From Pseudomonadota bacterium (lineage in GTDB: Bacteria > Campylobacterota > Campylobacteria > Campylobacterales > Sulfurospirillaceae): a DNA stretch of 64,000 bases. This document shows positions 57,393-64,000 of the stretch, piece by piece. The first letter of the stretch is position 1, and each line of letters begins with the position of its first letter. A program made the position numbers and the translations under genes. The stretch is from NCBI GenBank assembly GCA_017860615.1, contig JAGDMU010000005.1, positions 186,001-250,000 on the forward strand, given 5' to 3'. Under the pieces are notes generated by a model. The model ran no database searches, had not been told where the DNA came from, and worked only from the letters and a program-made list of their open reading frames with translations.

Positions 57393-58580
57393 TTGATACT
57401 TTACGATAAAAGTGGTCTGTTTCTGGGGATGGGAAACCAAGAGTTATACCTTTTAGGGTACGAGGACATGGAAGAGTTTCGTAATTATCACAATGATTTT
57501 GCTGATCTCTTTGTGAACAAACCTGGTTTTATCTTCAAATTTAAGAACTTCTCGTGGATCGATTATGCCCAACATAGCGGCACACCCAACAAGCGCGTTT
57601 TGATCCGCACCAAAAATGGTAAAGAAGTCGAAACTTCTCTCAACATTAATGAAATATACCTTCAAAAAGAGATGAATGGCTCAGCACTTTTTTTCAGTGT
57701 TGAGTTGACAAATGCCCCATTTAAGCACGATTTACCTATCTCTATCAATAAGCCACAAGGGTTAGAACCAAACCTTGAAGAGCTTGATGCTCCTATGATT
57801 CCTTATGAGAAATCCTTTGAGGAGGATGCCCCAGCGACACTTACCTCCCCTATCAGCTTTGAAACATCGCTTTCCTCACCAGAAATAGCAGCTGATGAAG
57901 ATTATACTCCATCGTTTACAGCACCATTGCCAACGCCTATTTTACCATTACAAGATGATTTCAATGATTTTAAAGTTGCACCTCCTACTATAACGGAAGG
58001 AGAGGAGACGTTTGATTTTAAATTGAAATTTGACCATAGCATTTTAGATGATTCTAACATTAACGCAGAGCCTGAGGAAGAAAATCTACCCGCTCCTTTA
58101 GAGTACGAATCAATTGATCAGATTAAGATCAAAGACCTCGATTTTGTTGCACCTCTTGAGAGTTATCCTGAAGATAACGTAGAAGACCTTTTGGAAGATC
58201 CAACCTTACAGGTAGAGGAATTAAAAGCCCACTCAAATGAAATTTCTGCGATACACGATGAAGAATTTGATCTTTCAGAATGTGCCGAAGAGTTGGGACT
58301 TGATATCAGTACCTTAGCACAAATTATTGAAGAGTATGTCAATTCGCTCGATCTAAATATGCCTCTACTTGAAGAGGCAATTAATGCCAATAATCGAAGC
58401 CGTGCAAAAGAGGAGATTTCTCAACTAAAAAGTGTTGCACTTCATTTACAGATTTTATCGCTCTTCCATCACTTTGAACACTTAGAAACCAGTTTAGAAT
58501 TTGATACGAAAGAAGAAATTCTTCATACCCTTAAAGCCCTCCAAAAATCTGTTTTACGATTTAAGGAGAATGTGTTGTGA
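57393..58580 (+). CDS. Acidic protein with PAS-like N-terminus and degenerate Hpt-like C-terminus
   Basis: The 395-residue protein is strongly acidic. Residues about 1-110 resemble a PAS-like or sensor module (YLLGYEDMEEFRNYHNDF), the middle (about 115-280) is low-complexity E/D/P-rich linker, and the last 105 residues form a helical bundle like a histidine phosphotransfer domain (LSECAEELGLDISTLAQIIEEYV). The usual AHxLKG site is replaced by SQLKSVALHL, so the phosphorylatable histidine seems to be missing. A TTG start has AAAGGA at good spacing. The gene begins the signalling operon and its stop overlaps the next start. Function unknown; a docking adaptor is possible. Confidence 0.65.
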   Translation: MILYDKSGLFLGMGNQELYLLGYEDMEEFRNYHNDFADLFVNKPGFIFKFKNFSWIDYAQHSGTPNKRVLIRTKNGKEVETSLNINEIYLQKEMNGSALFFSVELTNAPFKHDLPISINKPQGLEPNLEELDAPMIPYEKSFEEDAPATLTSPISFETSLSSPEIAADEDYTPSFTAPLPTPILPLQDDFNDFKVAPPTITEGEETFDFKLKFDHSILDDSNINAEPEEENLPAPLEYESIDQIKIKDLDFVAPLESYPEDNVEDLLEDPTLQVEELKAHSNEISAIHDEEFDLSECAEELGLDISTLAQIIEEYVNSLDLNMPLLEEAINANNRSRAKEEISQLKSVALHLQILSLFHHFEHLETSLEFDTKEEILHTLKALQKSVLRFKENVL

Positions 58581-58975
58581 AAAAATTTCTTTTAATCTTT
58601 TTTCTGCTCCTCACATCTGCTTTTGCTGATCATTTTCGCGATGCAACATTAGCCTATAAAGCTGGCCAATATGCACAAGCTAAGGAGCTTTTTGAACTCT
58701 CTATTAAAAAAGAGAATGCCATACAGGGCTACTTTTATCTTGGAAAAATGTATCTTTATGGTGAGGGAGTTGAAGCTAATCCTTCTCTTGCCATTCCCTA
58801 CCTAGAACAAGCGGTGATGAAAGGCAATATCAAGGCAAAGTGTTACCTTGCCGAAGCCTATCTGAAAAATCGAATCAAACATGATGATGCTATTTTGCTT
58901 CTCAATCAGGGTGCAAAAGAGAGCATTACCTGTAAAGAGATTGCTTCTGCTTACAACATACTATTAAACAGTTAA
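58577..58975 (+). CDS. Secreted Sel1/TPR repeat protein
   Basis: The 132-residue protein has a signal peptide (MKKFLLIFFLLLTSAFA) and two or three Sel1-like repeats (GYFYLGKMYLYGEGVEANPS, KCYLAEAYLKNRIKHD). Sel1 repeats act as protein-binding scaffolds, here in the periplasm. It starts with GTG overlapping the stop of the upstream acidic protein gene, and lies 15 nt before the kinase gene, so it is part of the same operon. It may assist the periplasmic sensor, an inference from position only. Confidence 0.75.
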   Translation: MKKFLLIFFLLLTSAFADHFRDATLAYKAGQYAQAKELFELSIKKENAIQGYFYLGKMYLYGEGVEANPSLAIPYLEQAVMKGNIKAKCYLAEAYLKNRIKHDDAILLLNQGAKESITCKEIASAYNILLNS

Positions 58976-58990
58976 TAAAGGACGCCGACC

Positions 58991-61900
58991 ATGAAATTAA
59001 CGACTCAGCATACTTTGAGGCTTATCAGTCAATATCCTCTGATTATTCTCTTTATCTTTTCCAGTTATTTTCTTTTTTTATCGTATACTCAATTTGATAC
59101 AACACTCACACTCAAAAATAAGATCGAGAGTACAAGGGTTTTAAGTTCACTCTCTATTGAGCTTGCCAAAGAAAGGGGCTTAAGTGCCTCATACCTTTCA
59201 AGTCAAGGTAGTATTGCAAAAGAAGCCTTGCAAGAGCAACGTGCTAACGTTAATAAATCTATTAAAGAGTTTCATGACTTTTATCAAACACATGAAGTAA
59301 CACCTAATATTAAAAGTATTATTACATACATTACAAAAATTGTTGAGATGCGTCAAGCTGTTGACAGTTTTGCCATTGATTTTAATAAAATGTTCTTTGA
59401 CTATTACAGCCAGATCAATACATTTCTTTTAAAAGAACTCGAAACCATTGGTACGATTAATACCAATTCCAATATTTCAAACCTCACCTATTCATTAGTG
59501 TCTATTTATAAAAACATTGAATATCTAGGACAAGAGCGCGGATTTGTTTCTAAAATTTTGAGTCAATATGTACCTTTTAGCCCTAAAGATCTTGAAATTT
59601 GGATTAATATTTTTGGCGTTTCCAATATTTTTGACCACACAACGATTAATGACCAGCACACAAGAACTCAGATTGAAAATCTCTACAAACTTCCTGATAA
59701 TGTTAAGCTGGAAGAGGAAATCACTCAAGTTAAAGCTGAGCTTATTACCGCAGCCCAAAGTGGTGAATACTTAATTGATCCTACTCTGTGGTTTGGGCTT
59801 TTAACGAAAAAAATTGATATTCTTGATAAATCAGCTCAGATTGTTAAAGCCTCGTTAAATGCTCAAGAACAAAGTTATGACAACCAAAATATGGGACAAC
59901 TTATCGGGGCAGGCGCAACCTGGATTATCTCAATTATTTTGATGTTCTTAGGGTTTGGACTTTCAGGTCAATTTAGAAAGAACGTTCAAGGGCTTGAAAA
60001 TATCTTTACGCGCGTTGAAGAGCTTGCTGAGACAAAAGAAAAAGTCGATTTCAATACCGCAGAAGGTATGAACGTAGCATATGCCATCATTGATAAAGCG
60101 ATTGAAAATATTGCTAAAGAGAAACAAAATGCAGAAGAAGCCAGTGCTGCCAAAAGTATCTTCCTCGCCAACATGTCACATGAGATTCGTACACCGCTCA
60201 ATGGTATTATTGGCTTTACTGAACTCTTGAAAAATTCAGATCTTGATGATGAAAAACGCGAATTTGTGGACGTTATTGAGAAAAGCTCTGAAAACCTCTT
60301 GGCGATTATTAATAATATCCTGGATCTCTCCAAAGTTGAAAGTAATAAAATAGAAATCGATGAAATCCTTTTCTCTCCTATTGATGAATTTGAAAATGCT
60401 GTTGAAGTGTATGGACCAAAAGCTTCTGAAAAAAATATTCAACTCTCTTTATACATTGATCCAAGCTTACACAATTACCTCAAAGGTGATGCTGTTAAGA
60501 TTAAAGAAGTTCTCATCAACCTTATGAGTAATGCCGTTAAATTTACACCAAATAATGGTCAAATTACCGTCGAAATCAAGCGTATGGAAAATGCACCACT
60601 CGATAAAGCACGTGTCCTCTTTAGTGTTCAAGATTCTGGTATTGGTATCCATCACGACAAAATTGAAGGTATTTTTGATGCCTTCAACCAAGCCGACTCA
60701 ACCATCACTCGTAAATTTGGTGGCACAGGACTGGGTCTAACCATCTCGTCTAAATACATTGCACTTATGGGTGGCAGATTAGAGGTTGAGAGTGAAGAGG
60801 GAAAAGGAAGCCGCTTCTTCTTTGTCTTAGACTTGATGGAATCAACTGCGAGTGGTACAGACTATAAAGATCACTTTAGCGACTTTAACTGTGCAATTTA
60901 TTCTCCACTGAATAGTGCTAAAGCGCATACAGAATTTATGTATGACTACTTTACCTACTTTGGGGCACACGCAAAATACTATACTGATTTTCCTGCGCTT
61001 AAAAACCTTATCTTTAAAGCAGGCAGTAACATTATCGTTGCCGACTACAACAACCTCACTAAAGAGGAACTTGAAGAGTATAAAAAGATCAAACTACCAA
61101 TTATTCTAATCTTTAAATCTTCACAACAATCCAAATACAACGAATACAACACCAAATATATTACTCCAATTTATGAGCCAATTAATGTCTCCAAACTGGT
61201 TAAAGCTTTGGAAGCTAAACGTGAATTTTTACCAGCAAAAGAAGATCGTGTAGAGCCTCAACCTATCCAAAAAGCAACCTTTGGTAGAAAATTTAAAGCG
61301 AATGTACTTGTAGCAGAAGACAATGAGATCAATCAAAAATTGATTCGAAGAACCTTAGAAGATTTGGGCCTTAAAATTACCATTGTTCCAAATGGTCTTC
61401 AGGCTCTTGAACGCCGTCGTACAGATAGTTTTGATATGATTTTTATGGATATCGCAATGCCTGTCATGGATGGTATTGAAGCGACCCATAAAATTTTAGA
61501 ATACGAAGAGAAAAATCATCTATCCCATATTCCGATTGTGGCTATTACAGCTAATGCTCTTAAAGGTGATCGTGAGCGATTTATGAAAGAAGGATTAGAT
61601 GAGTACATTACGAAACCAATTAAAAAAGACAGCATCATCAGTATTCTTAACCTCTTCATTCAAGATAAAATTGATTACTCAGCACAGGAAGAAGAGATAG
61701 AAGTAAAACCTGTAACAACATCCATGATTGCACCTATAGACGATACGTCTGAGACTGATTTGATTGTCGAAGACACTCCTGTTTTGGAAACAGCAGAAGA
61801 GCCAAGTATAGTGCTTCCTCAAATAGAGAGCCAAGAGAGTAGTCTAATAAGTGCTCCATCAATAGATGTTCTTGATATTCTAGTATTGAAAAAAAGCCCT

Positions 61901-62227
61901 ATAGAGACTAAAATCTTTACTAGTGTTTTAAGCAAAATGTGCGAAAAAGTTGATGCAGCTACCTCATACAGTGATCTTAAACAAAAAATAGAAACCAAGC
62001 ATTATAAAATTGTATTGTTTGATAAAGAGATGCTTCTTGAAGATGCAGAACTCTTTTTAGAATGGATCCTTTCTATGACAGAACGCCAAAAAGCAGGAAA
62101 AATCAATACAATTATGTTTGTTGATCCAAAAGATAAAAACCAAAATACGACTGTCGCCTTTGATGCTATTCTACCAAACCAAATTAGTAAGAAAGATCTT
62201 GAGACACTGATTCACAAGTTTATTTAA
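58991..62227 (+). CDS. NIT-domain hybrid histidine kinase
   Basis: The 1078-residue kinase has TM1 (about 16-34), a NIT-type nitrate/nitrite sensing domain (with the ERGLSASYLS motif and a second QERGFVSKIL), TM2 (about 307-326), a HisKA domain with H397 in NMSHEIRTPLNGIIG, an HATPase (GGTGLGLTIS), a degenerate receiver-like segment, an active receiver (phosphoacceptor D820 in MIFMDIAMPVMDG) and an acidic linker plus a further REC-like tail without clear acceptor. The likely ligand class, nitrate/nitrite, follows from family knowledge only. A good SD (AAAGGACG) precedes the ATG. Confidence 0.88.
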   Translation: MKLTTQHTLRLISQYPLIILFIFSSYFLFLSYTQFDTTLTLKNKIESTRVLSSLSIELAKERGLSASYLSSQGSIAKEALQEQRANVNKSIKEFHDFYQTHEVTPNIKSIITYITKIVEMRQAVDSFAIDFNKMFFDYYSQINTFLLKELETIGTINTNSNISNLTYSLVSIYKNIEYLGQERGFVSKILSQYVPFSPKDLEIWINIFGVSNIFDHTTINDQHTRTQIENLYKLPDNVKLEEEITQVKAELITAAQSGEYLIDPTLWFGLLTKKIDILDKSAQIVKASLNAQEQSYDNQNMGQLIGAGATWIISIILMFLGFGLSGQFRKNVQGLENIFTRVEELAETKEKVDFNTAEGMNVAYAIIDKAIENIAKEKQNAEEASAAKSIFLANMSHEIRTPLNGIIGFTELLKNSDLDDEKREFVDVIEKSSENLLAIINNILDLSKVESNKIEIDEILFSPIDEFENAVEVYGPKASEKNIQLSLYIDPSLHNYLKGDAVKIKEVLINLMSNAVKFTPNNGQITVEIKRMENAPLDKARVLFSVQDSGIGIHHDKIEGIFDAFNQADSTITRKFGGTGLGLTISSKYIALMGGRLEVESEEGKGSRFFFVLDLMESTASGTDYKDHFSDFNCAIYSPLNSAKAHTEFMYDYFTYFGAHAKYYTDFPALKNLIFKAGSNIIVADYNNLTKEELEEYKKIKLPIILIFKSSQQSKYNEYNTKYITPIYEPINVSKLVKALEAKREFLPAKEDRVEPQPIQKATFGRKFKANVLVAEDNEINQKLIRRTLEDLGLKITIVPNGLQALERRRTDSFDMIFMDIAMPVMDGIEATHKILEYEEKNHLSHIPIVAITANALKGDRERFMKEGLDEYITKPIKKDSIISILNLFIQDKIDYSAQEEEIEVKPVTTSMIAPIDDTSETDLIVEDTPVLETAEEPSIVLPQIESQESSLISAPSIDVLDILVLKKSPIETKIFTSVLSKMCEKVDAATSYSDLKQKIETKHYKIVLFDKEMLLEDAELFLEWILSMTERQKAGKINTIMFVDPKDKNQNTTVAFDAILPNQISKKDLETLIHKFI

Positions 62228-62239
62228 AAGGCTGAACAT

Positions 62240-62620
62240 ATGGAAAAACAGTTAAAAATTCTAGCCGTTGATGATGATTTTATTAATCTCAAATTGATTA
62301 GTTCTATGTTACGCAAAAATGTAAATGTAGGAATTATCATTGAAGCAACCAATGGACTTGATGCAATCAATCTCTTAAAAACGCAAGGTGATATTGACTT
62401 AGTATTGCTTGATATTAAAATGCCTGTTATGGATGGTATAGAATTTCTTACCAATATTCAATCCATGGGTGAATTTAAAAAACTTCCTGTCATTGTTTTA
62501 ACAACCGATGAGACACGAAAACATGAGGCATTTGATCATGGTGCTTTTGATTTTTTAGTCAAGCCTATTCGTGAGCATGATTTAAGCAGTAAAATAGCAA
62601 GAGTTGCTGATCTTTTTTGA
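62240..62620 (+). CDS. CheY-like single-domain response regulator
   Basis: The 126-residue protein is a stand-alone receiver with acidic cluster D11-D13, phosphoacceptor D58 (LVLLDIKMPVMDG), conserved T/K (T near residue 87 and K near 106, FLVKPI). With no output domain it acts by protein interaction, plausibly receiving phosphate from the hybrid kinase encoded 12 nt upstream. Its stop codon directly abuts the stop of hisG on the other strand. Confidence 0.88.
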   Translation: MEKQLKILAVDDDFINLKLISSMLRKNVNVGIIIEATNGLDAINLLKTQGDIDLVLLDIKMPVMDGIEFLTNIQSMGEFKKLPVIVLTTDETRKHEAFDHGAFDFLVKPIREHDLSSKIARVADLF

Positions 62621-62625
62621 TCAGC
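62606..62625. terminator. Stop-codon-spanning hairpin between convergent genes
   Basis: GCTGATC and GATCAGC form a 7-bp perfect stem around TTTTTT, covering the stop codons of both the receiver gene and hisG. No U-run follows it, so termination would be weak, but it could protect both transcripts' ends. Confidence 0.5.
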
Positions 62626-63241
62626 GACCTTGGTGTATCACCTCATTGATTTTGTAATACAACGATGTAATTTCCTCTTTTTTCTCAATAAAACTATTTT
62701 TATTCGCTATCAAATATGCCGATGAATCTAAGATAGTCTCAACCACTTTGAGCCCATTTTGTTTCATGGTACTACCTGTTTCAACAATATCAACAATCAC
62801 ATCTGAAAGCCCTACAAGAGGCGCTAATTCAATAGAACCATAGAGCTTAATAATATCTACTGCCATTGCTTTTTTTGAGAAATATTTTTGCGCAATATTG
62901 GTCATTTTAGTAGCAACTTTAAGCTCAGGAGCAGTGTAATCAATCTCTTTACCTTCTTGAATACCCACGCACACTTTGCACTTTCCAATACCAAGATCAA
63001 GCAGACGAAGCAAATCTTCATCTTTTTCTTCCAAAACATCTAAGCCTACAACACCAATATCAGCAGACTGGTGCAAAACATATGCAGGAACATCTTGATT
63101 GCGTACTAATAAAAATCGAAACCCATCCGCCTCTAAAATCAATTTACGATCATCAAAACGAAAAGCTGTTCCAAAGATTTTTTCAAAAATTTCTAATGTC
63201 TCTTCTGCAATTCTGCCTTTTGGCAATGCCACTGTTAACAT
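62621..63241 (-). CDS. hisG: ATP phosphoribosyltransferase, short form
   Basis: The 206-residue enzyme begins histidine synthesis by joining ATP and PRPP. It has the N-terminal MLTVALPKGRIAEETLEIFE, the ADIGVVGLDVLEEK loop and the PRPP-binding VDIVETGSTMKQNGL. The C-terminal regulatory ACT-like domain of the long form is absent, so it should require HisZ as a partner, encoded elsewhere (not in this window). The frame extends 13 codons upstream, but AAAGGG(A) directly before the ATG at 63241 supports the shorter start. Confidence 0.93.
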   Translation of the reverse strand: MLTVALPKGRIAEETLEIFEKIFGTAFRFDDRKLILEADGFRFLLVRNQDVPAYVLHQSADIGVVGLDVLEEKDEDLLRLLDLGIGKCKVCVGIQEGKEIDYTAPELKVATKMTNIAQKYFSKKAMAVDIIKLYGSIELAPLVGLSDVIVDIVETGSTMKQNGLKVVETILDSSAYLIANKNSFIEKKEEITSLYYKINEVIHQGR

Positions 63242-63346
63242 TTTCTTCCCTTTACTATTTTGATCATGGTTTTTAGGCAAAGCTTAAAAACCTACGCTCA
63301 GCCGCTGTGGCGCTAAAGCTTACCTCTTTTGAGGCAGAAATTTGTA
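63242..63346. other. Spacer between coaX and hisG
   Basis: This 105-bp gap has AAGCTT direct repeats and a small CCTC/GAGG hairpin on the minus strand but no ORF. It may carry a hisG promoter; none is clear. Confidence 0.3.
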
Positions 63347-63970
63347 CTATTCTAAATGTGATTCTTTAATCGTTTTAAGCATTCCTCTAAAAATAAGCGT
63401 TCGATCAAAGATCGCATTGCTAAAAAATTTAGAGAAAAATTTTCCATCTCCACCCAAAAAGAAAATTCTTTTATCTTTACATGTAACTTCCAAAAGCATC
63501 ACAATCGATTTAACCACACCATACGAAATAGCATCGCTTGTTTTTTGAGGTAAGGCATCAAGAGCAACGCTAGGATTAATTTGCAAATTTAATCGTGGCG
63601 AAATCGAAGCATAACACTTCTCATAAGCAATCAAACCAGGCAAAATAAACCCTCCTAGGTGCATACCACCAGACATAATATCAATGGTAATGGCACTGCC
63701 CGCATCAACGATCATACCATCTTCAATAGTACAGCATGCAGCAATACGATCAATGCCCATCCCTTGATAGATGGTGTCAAATTCGAAATAAGGTTCTAAA
63801 TCAATAAAATTATGTCTGTTTTGAAGTGTGCTTTTCATAGCATCATTTACACAAATATAATAGACTTTTTCTTTGGTTGAAAACTCTTTAAACTGTTTAT
63901 GAGACATACTCCATACTTTACCATCTTGGTAAAAATCAGCATTGGAGTTACCTATATCACATAAGATCAT
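63347..63970 (-). CDS. coaX: Type III pantothenate kinase
   Basis: The 207-residue kinase phosphorylates pantothenate in CoA synthesis, replacing CoaA. It has the N-terminal ASKHA phosphate loop (ILCDIGNSNADFY), the GMGIDRIAACC block, the D-A-G-S-A-I segment (IVDAGSAITIDIMSGG) and the GGFILPG motif. AAGG is well spaced before the ATG at 63970, so the open frame's earlier start (63994) is not used. A perfect TTACATGTAA lies inside the gene at 63477. The upstream neighbour lies outside the window. Confidence 0.9.
   Translation of the reverse strand: MILCDIGNSNADFYQDGKVWSMSHKQFKEFSTKEKVYYICVNDAMKSTLQNRHNFIDLEPYFEFDTIYQGMGIDRIAACCTIEDGMIVDAGSAITIDIMSGGMHLGGFILPGLIAYEKCYASISPRLNLQINPSVALDALPQKTSDAISYGVVKSIVMLLEVTCKDKRIFFLGGDGKFFSKFFSNAIFDRTLIFRGMLKTIKESHLE
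63477..63486. repeat. TTACATGTAA palindrome in coaX
   Basis: A perfect copy in the coaX coding region, here in a different frame from the uvrC copies (encoding VTCK). Confidence 0.55.
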
Positions 63971-64000
63971 TATAAACCTTCCAACCATTTTCACGAAGTT

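Noticed and set aside
1-64000. CRISPR array, insertion sequence or prophage
   Set aside because: No regularly spaced direct repeats, transposase, integrase or phage genes were seen.

Overview
The window reads as an ordinary chromosomal segment of a campylobacterotal (epsilonproteobacterial) bacterium, most like a Sulfurospirillum. This rests on AT-rich DNA, extended -10 promoters (TATAAT without a clear -35), and gene blocks typical of that phylum: pheST-aroA-ispH-rpsA-(small membrane protein)-serA with a divergent HIT gene, argH next to pckA and oadA/pycB, and pnp-lptD-RDD-purD close to a solitary atpE. The species is an inference; no 16S gene is present. Most starts below are chosen by Shine-Dalgarno (SD) spacing, and several are shorter than the longest open frame.

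Layout. 1-7.5 kb: tail of an EAL-domain protein, a Tat-type HiPIP, cowN (protects nitrogenase from CO), hemJ, a flavoprotein, a CvfB-like RNA-binding protein, a DUF2721 protein and a large MutS with a C-terminal HNH domain (MutS7 type). 7.5-12.3 kb: two chemoreceptors flanking a DJ-1 protein, then efp. 12.3-18.3 kb: a tiny HTH/small-protein pair, then a tolC-MFP-RND efflux operon whose permease is encoded as two half-proteins. 18.5-27.8 kb: the serA...pheS housekeeping operon on the minus strand. 27.9-34.8 kb: HIT gene, argH, pckA and oadBAG (oxaloacetate decarboxylase Na+ pump). 34.9-42.8 kb: D-lactate dehydrogenase-type flavo/Fe-S protein, TRAP permease subunits dctQM without dctP, and a two-component system whose sensor has a solute-binding-like periplasmic domain. 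43.0-49.7 kb: a small orphan gene, tRNA-Leu(GAG), a disrupted atpE, pnp, lptD, an RDD protein and purD. 49.7-55.1 kb: a probable 6S RNA, hemD, guaA, nhaD, nadB and a 46-residue lipoprotein. 55.1-62.6 kb: a small unknown gene with uvrC, then a four-gene signalling operon (acidic adaptor, Sel1 protein, NIT-domain hybrid kinase, CheY-like regulator). 62.6-64 kb: hisG (short form) and coaX.

Function together. The accessory genes fit a versatile anaerobe or microaerophile: nitrogen fixation support, organic-acid uptake and oxidation (TRAP, D-lactate dehydrogenase), Na+ energetics (OAD pump, NhaD), and strong chemosensory and signalling investment.

The points most worth a second look are: (1) a perfect 10-bp palindrome, TTACATGTAA, found eight times in both genes and spacers, far above a hand estimate of about 0.2; (2) an atpE gene missing roughly 70-76 nt that should encode its first membrane helix, leaving two frames; (3) the split RND permease; (4) the MutS-HNH fusion; (5) the TRAP permease without a binding protein beside a binding-protein-like sensor kinase. 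No CRISPR array, insertion sequence, prophage or toxin island was seen.
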